Shown here piece after piece: positions 45,559 through 57,775 of a DNA stretch of 64,000 bases. The position numbers were made by a program, and so were the translations under genes. The stretch lies in NCBI RefSeq assembly GCF_040183065.1, contig NC_091127.1:24116891-24180890 (forward strand), in the 5' to 3' direction. Under the pieces are notes generated by a model. That model searched no databases, was not told the DNA's origin, and saw nothing but the letters and a program-made list of their open reading frames with translations. Position 1 is the first letter of the stretch. The number at the start of each line of letters is the position of its first letter. Source of the DNA: Periplaneta americana. Lineage: Eukaryota > Arthropoda > Insecta > Blattodea > Blattidae.

Positions 45559-45785
45559 GCCCTGGTTTGCAAGTTGGTATAGCGCTGGCCTTCTATGCCC
45601 AAGGTTGCGGGTTCGATCCCGGGCCAGGTCGATGGCATTTAAGTGTGCTTAAATGTGACAGGCTCATGTCAGTAGATTTACTGGCATGTAAAAGAACTCC
45701 TGAGGGACAAAATTCCGGCACATCCGGCGACGCTGATATAACCTCTGCAGTTGCGAGCGTCGTTAAATAAAACATATCATTTTTT
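45559..45785 (+). mobile_element. Full tRNA-derived SINE with 15-bp target duplication
   Basis: TTCGAGACAGAATTC occurs at 45544-45558 and 45786-45800. The head has TTTGCAAGTTGGTATAGCGC (A-box) and GCGGGTTCGATCCCGG (B-box). The body includes AAATGTGACAGGCTCATGTC and GTCGTTAAATAAAACA, ending in a T-run. A distinct family from A, B and C. The perfect duplication implies recent insertion. Confidence 0.93.
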
Positions 45786-45800
45786 TTCGAGACAGAATTC

Positions 45801-48800
45801 TAATTCTGACATAATGCGTAAACGAGTACTAAATTTTAATTACTGTGGTTTTAATCTGTATCTCGGAAAAAAAAATACAGATGAACTTCGTGTGTAGGAT
45901 TATACAGGGACATCACTTTATTTTTACCAACATTTTTAACATTAACCTGGCTATACTCGGAAACACTGTTGCCCCCTTCCATTACAGGAGTTTGATGTTA
46001 CTAGTGCAATATGTAAACAAATCATTTTACTAGGTATTGGAGGAGAGAAAAGTAGTTTATCCATTTATGTTATAGGGAAATACGATATTACGATTTTCAG
46101 TTTGATCATCACTTTTACGGAATTTATCAAAATACAGTAGAGTAGTAACATTTTTTTTCAAAAACTCAACTTTTCAGGCGGCTATGTTCGTTATGTAATG
46201 TCTACTTTATTTAGCATATTAATTATTGATGTTATCATACAATATAGAGAGAGAATTTAAATTGAGGGGGGTCATAAGTGAAGGGCTGTAAGTGCACTTA
46301 AGTTACTTTTGAGAAAATGGGGTTTAAATATTTAAGCTTTCGTAAAATCGGTGAAATTTTTTATTTAAATTTTCATGTGTGATGCGATTAAAATATCCCT
46401 TTGCCACTAAAATTTTAGATACTTTTGCTTACACTGGATACACTTAACTCATGTTATTACAAATGTCACTAGCATTCCTTTGCTTCTAGCCACCTCAATT
46501 CAAAAAAAGCTCATCTGAATTTTTAAACAAGTTGCTGAAAATGGTTCCCGTTCATTACAATGCAGGCTTCAATTCAGTACGCATATTACTAAAAACATTT
46601 TGAAGCATATCCTATGAAATTGAATTTATCGTTTCTTGAATATAATCTTTTAGTACGATATTATTAATATAGGTTCTTTCTTCTATAGAAAACGCAATCA
46701 TATTTATGAAACACACTATACACTGCAGTGTTTACTTCACTGCTTGAAGACTTCGAATGCAACAGCGGCCGTAAGTTTGTGTGTCTGACGGGAGCAAGGA
46801 CATTAGTGAAGGGGTGAGAGTGAAGTACATTCAGAAATGCAGGTACAATAAAAATGCAAGTAAAAATAAAATGATGTCATTGTACAATCAACAGAATGTA
46901 AGTGAAATCAATCTACACACTGAAAAAGACGATAGGGTACAGCAGTGATGTCAAAGCAAGAGCATTTTTCTGACCTTGAAGTCGTGGGCGGGCATCAAGC
47001 GCTAAGTATGGAAAGAGAAAGGGTTATGTGTATGAATAAGCAGCCTGTTGGATTAAGAAAACAGTGATGCACAAACTTCAAACGAACGTGAAATTTTATG
47101 TCATTATTTTTATATGGCTTCTTTCTGTTTGATATTATCTATATTGTCTGTAAAACAAAAGTACTAATACTAATTTCTTAATATTGCAGTTGTGTTTTAA
47201 ATGTTAATAAAATAATAAAGAGATAAGAAGGAATATTCACTTAAATTCCATAGTAGTACAACTATACTGTACTAAGTGGATGAAACACATCATTCATAAA
47301 GAAAGTAATAGCCCAAAGAAAGAGACTGAGTAAGACATGATAAGTTGGAATTTATATTGATGGTATCTTTAGCCTTACAAAAGTAATCAATAAACTAATC
47401 AAAACAATATTATAGTACAAAGCAAAGTTACCTATGTACTGTATTATGTTTTAAGTGTAACTAATAATCCATAACAAAACTCTTATCGCATTATGCTTTT
47501 AAGGTGATACTGGTGAGCAAATTCCTATCATCAGAATATTAAATTATTTTCTCGAAATGTGCTGAAGCTATAGAGCTGACATTTTTACAACACATGAGCA
47601 CGTATCTTTTGCTTATGATGTAACAGTAGTTGCCTTGTTAATTCATTTCCTTACAAACAATTTCCATGCGAATATTTTCAAAAATTTCAATACACTATCT
47701 TCAGTAATACGTATTTACGGTATATTAGATTTACGAAAACATTCTTTAAGGCTACTAAACAAATAGCCCTATATATGAAAATTTCACTTTTCTATAGAAA
47801 AAAAGTTGGAAAATATTTCTTTTGGATAAAAAAAATCAAACTTGTGAAAAATGAGCATTAAAATTAAAACTTACACTCTTATTAGCATAATTTTAATGCT
47901 CTATTGAATCACTTCTGGCCATCCCTGTATGGAGCTCCACCAAGCGGCATATACTACATCTTTCGTCTGTCTCTTTCCTTTCCGCTGTAAAGCGCTCAGT
48001 CTCTCTTGAGCTCTGAAGCGCGCGCTTGCTCCTATGGGCATCAATTGACATGACTGGGGTACAGTTAAATGAACAGAAAACCTACATTACATTTTGTGAT
48101 TAAATGCACGGTTAATCAGAAAATAAAGTAAGTTGGAAGTTTCAACAGTCTGGCAACATCGCTGCTAAGACACTGCTCTTTTATTTTCGTAATACAGATG
48201 TAGAAAGTCAACGAACTCAGGTCTTTCTCCCTTGGTGAGCTACCTCCCACTATCGTCTCTGACTGCAACGTTGCAATCTGTTCGCATCGTGACTTGGAAT
48301 TAGTTTTTTTTTTTAATTAAATTTACACGAAAACCGTCCACGCTATTGAAATACGCCAGAGGCATAAATTATTCTTTAATAGATTTTCTATCGATGTGGA
48401 TAAAAAATCACTATCCTATTCGCAATAGTTACAGAATAAGAGGGTGTGTTAAACATTCGAGAAAAAACATTTGTTCTGAAAAAAGTATAAACTTTCCACC
48501 GACATAGTGTTACACTAATAGCATGAACTATCGGCTCTAGAAATCTGCAGGGTTATTTCACTTCCAATCTGCATATTTGTTTTCGATTGGTGATCCACAA
48601 AAGCAACATTTTACTTTGGAAGAGGAAAAATTAATAAATGATCAAATCTCATGAACATGCATATTATTGGAGGTGGATATTTTAAACAATCAATTAAATA
48701 CTTACGCCTTCACGGTTAATTAACATTATGTGCAGAAAAATATCACAAACAAAACTAAAAAAATTTACAGTACTACATTATGTTAAAAGTGTAAATACAT

Positions 48801-49015
48801 GCGGTTGACACGTATGAGAAGTGGCAGCAAACTTTAGTGTAGTCAGCCGGTGTGGGTTTGGAAATGTGCCTAGCTTGAGGTTTAGAACAATAGATCATAA
48901 CAGGTCGCAGTGCTGGGCCACAGTGCCCCCCTCCAGTAAATCCCATTCCTTTCCCTTCCATAAAAGCAAGTCGTTCTGCGCTCTATCAAATTTTCAGTTT
49001 CACGGGCTAATGTCA

Positions 49016-49016
<1 letters not shown>
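45801..49016. other. 3.2 kb without recognisable genes
   Basis: AT-rich sequence. A CAGTGATGTCAAAGCAAGAG stretch at 46942 resembles a hAT-type end, but I find no inverted partner nearby. Confidence 0.4.

Positions 49017-49058
<42 letters not shown>
49017..49058. repeat. (GACA)n LINE tail
   Basis: Ten tandem GACA units at the 3' end of the next element. Confidence 0.95.
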
Positions 49059-49620
49059 TAGATTTATTCGTTCCATAATATTCTTACATTTGCTTTATAG
49101 CATAGAATAAAGAACATGTCCAATTCTTACGTTTAACAATAAAATGCAATACATATAAAATGCAAACATGAAATATGTACAGAATTAATACCTTAATAAC
49201 AATAATATTCTATACAATGTAATATGTTTACCATTTAATAGTATTATAATATTTACACAGTACTGTGAAATGTCAAGAATTCACCTACAGAATAGAAAGT
49301 GTGAGATATTAAGTAATTTTTTAGTTTTACCTTAAATAATGCAGGGTTTTGGCTATGATTCTTAATGTCTTCAGGAAGACTATTGAACATTTTTATCGCC
49401 ATGTAACGTACTCCCCTTTGAAAGCATGATAAATTTGATGATGGCGTATGAAAATCATTCCTTCTGCGGGTATTTATACTATGTATGGCTGAGTTAGTTG
49501 GAAAATTTCCTTTATTACATAAGAGGAAATTTATTGTAGAGTATATGTATTGATTTGTTAAGGTTAGAATCTCTAATTTTTTTAAAAATAACTAGAGACC
49601 TCCGATGTATGAAAGAGGAA
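49059..49620 (-). pseudogene. Jockey/CR1-type LINE C-terminal relic
   Basis: Minus-strand translation near 49440-49330 gives PSSNLSCFQRGVRYMAIKMF, NSLPEDIKNHSQNPALFK, the same C-terminal block as KKGVRYSCITVFNALP in the 42.4-kb LINE but from a different family. A 3' UTR and (CTGT)n tail follow. It is broken upstream. Confidence 0.78.
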
Positions 49621-50789
49621 ACAATGTAGACGTCACACAAATAATATACCAATAAGTAGTGGTGTGTACTGAATTGCATTATAAAGAAATCCAAGAAATA
49701 AAAATATCCCTTATTCTACTCCAAATGTCTATCGTGTTGGAGTGCCAAATTTTTGCCAAAGACTCCGGGAGACTTTTATGATAAGACAACACAGTTACGG
49801 GGCGAGTTTCCTCCAAATATTCGTATTTTTATTCCCTCTATCACTTCCATGTCATGTGACACTGTCTGCTTCATAAAAATGTCGTTGCTATGGTTACTAC
49901 CATGCTAATTATTATTTGCCTGTTTCTGTGGTCTGCTACCGCATAACCCTGGCAAATATTTATCACCCAACGCAAAATGCACTACATCAAGGCAGACTTA
50001 TGAGCGGTTGTATTTTATTGCCCAACGCTTCGATGTTTGTTTATGAGAGGCTCCTTATGGATTCGTAACAATCTACGTTCCATCCAGTTAGTAGCAATGG
50101 ATCCACATGCTTATTGCTACTATTTCTCTCCTGTAATACAGGCTATGCATTACATCTTTAAAATATATTTATTTCCTGTCAATTTCAATTGTTTCAATTA
50201 CAATAATTTTTTACTTCCTAGTGCTGAATCAGAGTATCGACTAAGGTGCGAAATTTCATAATACACTGACAATGAGTAATGTAAATTAAATAGTCCTGCA
50301 CAACTGATTGATCAAATTTAAATAATTATATACACGCCCGGATTTTTAGGTATAAAAAACTAAAATTGCTTTTTTTTAAACCATATTTTAGCATTATTTA
50401 GATTGTGCCACGTGTGACTCTGACTTGCTCCTTTTCTTTTACAATTTGCTCGATGTTTCTACAGACTGTCGACCTCTGTGTACACAGTCGCCGCACCGTA
50501 GTGCTTTCCTGTCAAGAACGCCGCCTATGACAAGGTATTTACGCTTCAAACAACGGCAATCAGTTCCAAAGTTACACACGTATAGTTTAAATACAACGAA
50601 TTAGGTTTCCTTAGATTCTGACAAGCTAAAATATGTAATTTTAGGTCTTTTTTAAATCATATAAAATGTAGGTCTATGATATTCGTTGGTACATAAAGAG
50701 CAAAAGAAAAGAGATATTTCGAGAGTAAATAGATAGCAACAGAATACTTTCGAATCTATTACCTATTTTGTTATTTATATTATTGTATT
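49621..50789. other. No recognisable feature
   Basis: No supported frame or repeat. Confidence 0.4.
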
Positions 50790-50842
50790 TGTATTTTTGA
50801 TAGCGTGGAAGAGAAAGTCTGATGGCCTTAGCTACGCCAGAA
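50790..50842 (+). mobile_element. LINE or SINE 3'-end stub feeding an AAAT array
   Basis: GATGGCCTTAGCTACGCCAG followed directly by (AATA)n looks like the 3' terminus of a retroelement. No coding part is visible upstream. Confidence 0.5.
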
Positions 50843-50925
<83 letters not shown>

Positions 50926-50976
50926 GTAGTAACTAAGTAAGTAAATAAATAAATAAATAAACTAACAAAAAACTAA

Positions 50977-51023
<47 letters not shown>

Positions 51024-51907
51024 ATATAAATAAATATATATAAACAATCAAATAAATAAATATATGAATAAATACATAAGTAAATAAATAGATAAACAAA
51101 CCAATAAATAAATAAATAAAAGTAAATAAATAAATAAATAGATAAATATATATAAAAATAAATAAGCAAAAACAAACTAACAAAAAACAAACCAATAAAG
51201 AAAGAAATATATAAATAAATAAAAAAATAAATATGTATAAATAAACAAATAAATATATATATAAATACATAGGTAAATGAAGAAATAAATAATTGAGTTT
51301 GCAAGTAAGTGAATAAAGAAACAAACCAACAAAAAACAAACCAATAAATAAATAAATACAAAAATAAATAAATATAAAAGATATAGGTAAATAAATACAA
51401 AAATAAATAAATACATAAAAAATAAAAAAATAAAAAAAATAAAACAAACTAACAAAAAGAAACCAATAAACAAACAAATAAATAAATAAATATAAATAAA
51501 TAAATAAAAATAAATATATACAAATAAACAAAATAAATAAATATATATATATAAATAAATTCATAAATAAATAAATAAATAAATAAACAATTGAGTTTGC
51601 AAGTAAGTAAATAAATAAATAAACAAACCAACAAAAACCAACCAATAAATAAATAAATAAATATATATATATATAAGTAAATAAATAAATAAATACATAA
51701 ATATATAGAAATAAATAAATAAACAAAAACAAAAAATAAATATATAGAAATAAATACATAAGTAAATAAATAAATAATTGACTTTGCAAGTAATTAAATA
51801 AATAAATAAACCAACCAACAAAAAACAAACCAAAAATAAATAAATAAATAATTGCGTTTGCAAGTAAGTAAACAAATAAATACACAAGCCAACAAAAAAC
51901 AAACCAA

Positions 51908-51964
<57 letters not shown>

Positions 51965-52046
51965 GAGTTTGTAAGTAAATAAATAAGTGAGCAAATAAAA
52001 AATAAATACATAAATAAATAAGTTAATAAACGAATAATTGAATTTG

Positions 52047-52093
<47 letters not shown>

Positions 52094-52365
52094 GCAAACA
52101 AACAAAAAACAAACCAACAAAAAAGAAACCAATAAACAAACAAATAAATAAATAAAAATAAATAAATACATAAATTAACAAATAAATAAATATATAAATA
52201 AATAAATAAATAATAAATATATATATATATAAATATTAAATAAATAAGTAAATAAATAATTAGTGAATAAATAAGTAACTGAGTTTGCAAGTAAGTAAAT
52301 AATTAAACCAACAAAAACCAAATAAATAAATAAATAAATAAATAAATAAACAAATAAACAAATAC
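50843..52365. repeat. 1.5-kb (AAAT)n higher-order array
   Basis: Tetranucleotide AAAT/AAAC array carrying a recurring longer motif, TGAGTTTGCAAGTAAGTAAA, followed by AACCAACAAAAA-ACAAACCAAT, at about 51293, 51592, 51779, 51853, 51963 and 52277, with weaker forms near 50930 and 52036. Spacing is irregular (75-300 bp). Long poly-Tyr/Leu/Ile frames on the minus strand are artefacts. Confidence 0.93.
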
Positions 52366-52639
52366 AATAGATATAAATGCATCACTTCCAACAGGTTGTC
52401 GCGAAATGAAATCGCAGTTAAGCATCTGCGGTATAAATGAATATAAGACAATAAAATTACAAATTACTTAAGAAATACAATGTGGTTTATTTATATAAAT
52501 TCATATTATTCCTTAAGTAGATCTTATCTTAACAAATTCTCCGTTATTCAAAATTGTCCTGCACTTATACCTCTAACGACATTTTCACGTAGGCTACAGG
52601 TACCGGTACCGAAATGTTTCATTATGTATCAAGCAGACG

Positions 52640-52702
52640 ACTGTATTCATAATTATTATCATTATCACCACAATCATCACCATCACCATCACCATCATCA
52701 TC
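52640..52702. repeat. (CAT)n/(CAC)n-rich microsatellite
   Basis: Short run of ATT, ATC and ACC triplets. Confidence 0.85.
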
Positions 52703-53637
52703 CGCTCACACAGTGAAGAACTTCTTATCCGGTTGGTCTCTTCGTCTTATCACTACGTTCGTACATTTCGTGGGTCGTGTTATAACCAATTTTCTTTTCA
52801 ATTCTGGCGTTGCCAATTCTGTGTGCACTTCCACGATTATTTGCTATTGTACTGCGACATTAATTAAATTTAAAATATTCAAATGCTTTCCGATATCGTA
52901 ATTCTGTTTCTGGTCGGGAAATGAATAATAAATCTGCTGAACTCATCCCTATCAATTTATTTTCCCGTTTATTGTTTTTAGTCAATGTCAGAATATCTAC
53001 TCCATTTATCAATATGGACACAGCCATTGTTTTATAAAATTTGAATCTAGTAGGTCAATACAATCATATCATATTAATAAACTTCCCTTTTGTATCTCGA
53101 AAGGTAACATTTGCAGCCACAATTTCTAATGGACATAGGTTCAATTCCCGATATGAAAGTGGATATTTACTTTATTGCTACTGGCATTGCCTTAACAAGT
53201 CATGCTACAAAATGATACAGAATTCGGGATACATAATTTTAGTTTCATTTACCATAATATTAGAAACGAAATGGTCTACTGGACAATACTTGATGGCGAT
53301 AGTATATTGCTGATCATTCGTGAACATTCTTGGACGAATATACGCGCCTACGCATCGCGATAACTCAGATCAGAGATTGTTTTGTATATTCGCCGCGCTA
53401 ATCACTATTGTTGACATAAGACATGGCACTGGTAAATCAATTCAATTCGCAGAAGAGCGATAAACATCTTTCGTCTCGTAATGAGAAACAATCACAATCG
53501 CCAAGAATCATCCGAATAGAAAAATCGCACTGTTATAAAATCGCTATTATCTGTCACAGCGATTTTTTTTTTCTGGAGGTGTCATAGTTCGAGACTGTGA
53601 CGGCAAAACGCCGTCATACTCCATCTCTATAATGCAC
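52703..53637. other. No recognisable gene
   Basis: No supported feature. Confidence 0.4.
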
Positions 53638-54537
53638 TTAGGGGAGAGGATGGTATTTTTAAAAACTTTTTTCCTATTTGGTGTAAAATATTAATTTTTT
53701 GTATGTAGAGAGCTCATAGCTGTAGGAACTGAACCAAATATGTATAAATATTCTGAAAAAAAAAATTATTTGGGGGCCCAAATTTAAAAAAAAAATATAC
53801 CCAATGCAGGATTATACTAAAACCGATATATCTAAAGCGTTTTTAAAGATAGATTCAAACAGTTTTTTGCAATGTATTTGCAAAAGAATGTTCTACAAAC
53901 TGTCTGTAACAGAATTTTGATATTAGTCTCTACGTTTGTAAAATAAACAATTAAAATTGAATAACAATTTTCTGATTTCCTTTCTTGCAAACAAACGGAC
54001 GTATTTTTTAAATGAAATCAATTAACAAAATTCTGTTACAGAGAAAAGTTTCCTAATAGTCTAAAGAATGTGTGTTCTAAATGTCATGCATGTATCTTTA
54101 ATAGTTCAGAAATTATAGCTATCCATTTTTGTCTGGCAATGTAGCAAGAAAAATGAAGTTACTGAAAACCGATAAAAGTGGGCGTGTGATTTAAAAATCC
54201 ATAGCGCAGGAAGTTTAAAAATGACGTCTCAACACCCGATAAGGGCACAAATACCCACAAAATGTTATGCAATGCATACCACACATATCAAAGAGTATTT
54301 TAAAGAATTATTTTTTTTCGAAAATTTAATTTACCGGAAACAACAATAAAAGTGGGCGAGTGATTTAAAAATCCATAATGCAGGAAGTTTAAAAATGGAG
54401 ACTCAACACCCGATAAGGGCAAAAATCCCCAAAAAATGTTATGCTATGCATTCCACACATATCACAGAGTATTTTAAAGATTTAGTTTTTGAAAATTTAC
54501 TCATTTTTCACCAAAAAATACCATCCTCTCCCATTAA
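53638..54537. mobile_element. TTAA-type element A, with internal duplication
   Basis: Left GGGGAGAGGATGGTATTTTT; right inverted GGGAGAGGATGGTATTTTTT. Right flank TTAA (54534-54537), left flank TTA then G. Two ~172-bp tandem units begin AAAGTGGGCGTGTGATTTAA (54178) and AAAGTGGGCGAGTGATTTAA (54349). It is a homologue of element B at 57197-58745 in the opposite orientation. Non-coding. Confidence 0.83.
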
Positions 54538-55240
54538 TTTGTTGTTTGGAAAGAAAAAAATACGTGGCAGCAGGAATGGTAGTCTATCATGCACGACATT
54601 CTCTTGACATAAAACTCTTTTAACGTATCGTTGCCTTTCTTAAAATGAAATTTTTGTAGCTCACCTTTCAGGTCGTGGGAAACTGAGACGTAGACGAACT
54701 TGGTCGATGAGGATTCTGGGTGCAGTACACGAAAATTAGGAGGCGCGCAATATTTCTCTATTTTCGAAGATAGTTGCGAGATCAACTGTATCTTTACTAG
54801 AACTCTGCGTTCTCTTGAAAACGACCGACCGAGCTCGCCGATCAGTCTTCGGTTGTGAAGAAGGCAGCCGGGAGATGATTCGTTTGAGCACATTCAGTCG
54901 AGAATTAATAACCGATCGGTTGAAATGTTTACTCGTTCGGTCGCGAACGCTCGAGGTTGTCACACTACAATTACATCACCTTTTAATGCCTGATACCCAA
55001 AACAGCTTACCTAAGATGATTACCATTTTGTTTATTTCGGATAGCACGATAAGAAGGTAATATTTGAACATTTGAATAATGAAACATAATTTTTAAATAA
55101 CACAATTCTTTAAATGAAATAAGGTTCCATATTATCAATTATATTATTCATCAACCATCTGTCGAACCTATATCAGTAATGCAAAAGGTTTAATGTAACT
55201 TGGTGAATATGTCATTGCATAAAAAATACAAACTAAATAA
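54538..55240. other. No recognisable feature
   Basis: Nothing supported. Confidence 0.4.
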
Positions 55241-55812
55241 TAGAGTAAGGGAGGGTATTGTCGGATACCATTTTGATGTTTCAAAATAAAGGTAATTGAA
55301 AAAAAGTTAGAACTGTTAGGCATTTACCATATCTTCAGACTTCCATTTTTTTAGACTGAATCTCTTTTTTCTTTTACTTTAGGCATCTAAAAACATCAGA
55401 AGAAGAAACAATTCGTTACTTCATAATATTCGATTAATTAGAAAATTAATTACTTACATTAATTAAAAATACCCATGAGTAAAAATGTAGTGGTTTGTTA
55501 TAGAAAACATATAAATGGGTTTAAGGCAGCTTTTATGTAGCGAGCAGCATTGAAAGGCAGCCGACAATGCCCTCGGCTAGTATCCGACATTGCCCTCGGC
55601 TAGTATCCGACATTGCCCTCAGGTAGTATCTGACATTGGCCGACTCTTCACAAACAGTAAAACAAGCCAGCTGCATGAAACATGTTGTCGATAGCATTTC
55701 TGCAATTAGAGAATTAAGAAGCCTTATCTATGGTATATCAAACAGTGCATACCATGTTGTGTAAATATAAGAATAACTTGTAACGGATAAATCACATTAC
55801 TTACCCTCAAAA

Positions 55813-55845
<33 letters not shown>

Positions 55846-56043
55846 AGAAACGTTGAAAACACGCTATTCACACACAGTGAAGCACTCAACAGTAATAGCT
55901 ATTCATGCAGATGTTCGTCTACTTGTAGAGAACGTAATGCATTATTTTCACACCAGATTGCACCATTCGATGGAAAAGAAATATATTATCCGAGATTATC
56001 CGACATTACCAGACCTATCCGACAATCCCCTCCCCTACTCTAG
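55241..56043. mobile_element. TIR element with internal 23-bp minisatellite
   Basis: Ends TAGAGTAAGGGAGGGTATTG and, inverted, TAGAGTAGGGGAGGGGATTG, both followed by TCGGATA. A 23-bp unit (CCGACATTGCCCTCGGCTAG plus TAT) is repeated about 3.5 times at 55560-55640 and echoes the TIR motif CCGACA. A 27-T run lies at 55817-55843. Non-coding. Confidence 0.82.
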
Positions 56044-56189
56044 GATAATTCCATCTGTGAAAACTATATTCTCTCCAAACTCAAGTCAATAAGTCGCAAA
56101 AAACTTTTTCTGCTTTATTTTTTACGACTTCACTTGTGGCTGTAGTAAGAATTTTGGAAATTATTAATGATTTCAGAGCAAAAAAGCAT

Positions 56190-56950
56190 CTTTTTGTTTT
56201 TCAGATGCGATAAAATAGTTCGATTTCTATTAAATTTTTGTCTGTAATTTTATGTCCCAGATATTGGAATTTGTCGACTTTCTCTAATTCTTGATCACTT
56301 ATCTTAAGTGCATCTTTAATGTTGTCTCTTCTCGATACTTTCTTTTTGTTTTCCAGATGCGATCAAATATTTCGATTTCTATTAAATTTTTGTCTGTAAT
56401 TTTATGTCCCAGATATTGGATTTCGTCGACTTTCTCAAATTCTTGATCAGTTATCTTAAGTGCATCTTTATTGTTGTCTCTTCTCGATACTTTCTTTTTG
56501 TTTTTCAGATGCGATAAAATATTTTGATTTCTATTAAATTTGTTTGCAATTTTATGTCCCAGATATTAGAATTCGTCGACTTTCTCAAATTCTTGATCAC
56601 TTATCTGAAGTGTATCTTTAATGTTGTCTCTTCTCGATACTTTCTCTTTGTTTTTCAGATGCGATAAAATATTTTGATTTCTATTAAATTTGTTTGCAAT
56701 TTTATGTCCCAGATATTAGAATTCGTCGACTTTCTCAAATTCTTGATCACTTATCTTAAGTGCATCTTTAATGTTGTCTCTTCTCGATACTTTCTTTTTG
56801 TTTTTCAGATGCGATAAAATATTTGGATTTCTATTAAATTTTTGTCTGTAATTTTATGTCCCAGATATTAGAATTCGTCGACTTTCTCAAATTCTTGATT
56901 ACTTATCTGAAGTGCATCTTTATTGTTGTCTCTTCTCGATACTTTCATGT
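56190..56950 (-). repeat. Five tandem 150-152-bp copies of a LINE RT fragment
   Basis: CAGATGCGAT recurs at 56202, 56354, 56506, 56656 and 56806. On the minus strand each unit encodes VSRRDNIKDALKISDQELEK then VDKFQYLGHKIT, the connection region just after the reverse transcriptase catalytic core. The outermost unit continues upstream into KTKYMKVS (near 56955), the original context. Some units carry stops or single-base deletions. A pseudogenic array. Confidence 0.87.
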
Positions 56951-56965
56951 ATTTGGTTTTACCTG

Positions 56966-57192
56966 GGATTATGAATAAGCAAACTTTCTTCTGCTAATTA
57001 GTAACATGTAATTCGCGTAGTCTAAGGCCGATAAGAAATTTGTCCCTAACTGTACTCCATGTATGCTATAACTAACTCTTTTAGATTTTTTTCCAATATA
57101 AAATTAAAAAGATGTGGTGATAATATAATTTCTCTGATTCTGAAGTGTCAAATTTCTTCAAAAGCAGACATAATCTATTTCAGTCACAGTAT
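56966..57192. other. Decayed LINE upstream region
   Basis: Minus-strand continuation of the RT fragment becomes unreadable after about 57000. Confidence 0.35.
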
Positions 57193-57387
57193 TTAAGGAG
57201 AGTGGATGGTATTTTTTGGTGAAAAATTAGTAAATTAAAAAAAAATTCTTTAAAATACTCTGTGATATGTGTGGAATGCATAGCATAACATTTTGTGGGT
57301 ATTTGTGCCCTTGTCGGATGTTGAGTCGCCATTTTTAAACTTCCTGCGTTATGGATTTTTAAATCACTCGCGCACTTTTATTGTTAT

Positions 57388-57526
57388 GAAAATCTAGTCT
57401 TTCAGGTGAAGCTCCCTGTAAAGCAGATTTGAATAATTTCAAAAATATACCCGGCCCCGGAACAATTTTTCCCTTGAAATTATTCAAATCTGCTTTACAG
57501 GGAGCTTCACCTGAAAGACTAGATTT
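57388..57526. repeat. ~53-bp perfect hairpin with a tRNA-end loop
   Basis: The arms (57388-57440 and 57474-57526) are inverted copies beginning AAATCTAGTCTTTCAGGTGA and ending in TTGAATAATTTCAA. The ~33-nt loop contains ACCCGGCCCCGGAACA, the 3' end of the tRNA-like head found at 57682-57752. Confidence 0.9.
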
Positions 57527-57681
57527 GCATAATATATACGTCACTGTGTACGTTAACAGAAAACCACAATTCCAAGTCACACAGAGATTGTGTGCACTCG
57601 TTGTGGGTCTCTGGCGTTTCGTCAGTCCACGCGAGTTGTGTGGATATAAAGGGAAATGTTGAGACGGTGTCGGGTGGAGTT

Positions 57682-57775
57682 CCCGGGTAGCTCAGTGGTA
57701 GAGCGCTGGTACGTTCAACCAGAGGTCCCGGGATCGATACCCGGCCCCGGAACAATTTTTCCCTTCAAATTATTC
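57682..57775 (+). mobile_element. tRNA-derived SINE head
   Basis: GTTCCCGGGTAGCTCAGTGG (A-box), GCGCTGG..CCAGAGG arm, GGGATCGATACCC (B-box), then CGGCCCCGGAACAATTTTTC. It has good cloverleaf potential, but the segment CCCGGCCCCGGAACAATTTT also occurs upstream at about 57450 without the head, marking a SINE and not an isolated tRNA gene. Confidence 0.75.

Noticed and set aside
46942..46975. Possible hAT terminal repeat (CAGTGATGTCAAAGCAAGAG)
   Set aside because: No inverted partner or 8-bp duplication could be found in the neighbouring sequence.
45801..48800. Searched for further receptor exons (TM6 FxxCWLPFF, TM7 NPxxY)
   Set aside because: Neither motif was seen on either strand here or elsewhere downstream in the window.
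50962..52290. 442-codon minus-strand frame rich in Y, L, I and F, resembling a membrane protein
   Set aside because: It is produced by the AAAT higher-order array; hydrophobic composition follows from TTTA codons.
57682..57755. tRNA gene candidate
   Set aside because: Part of the same head occurs again at about 57450 attached to SINE sequence, and the segment continues into a SINE body.
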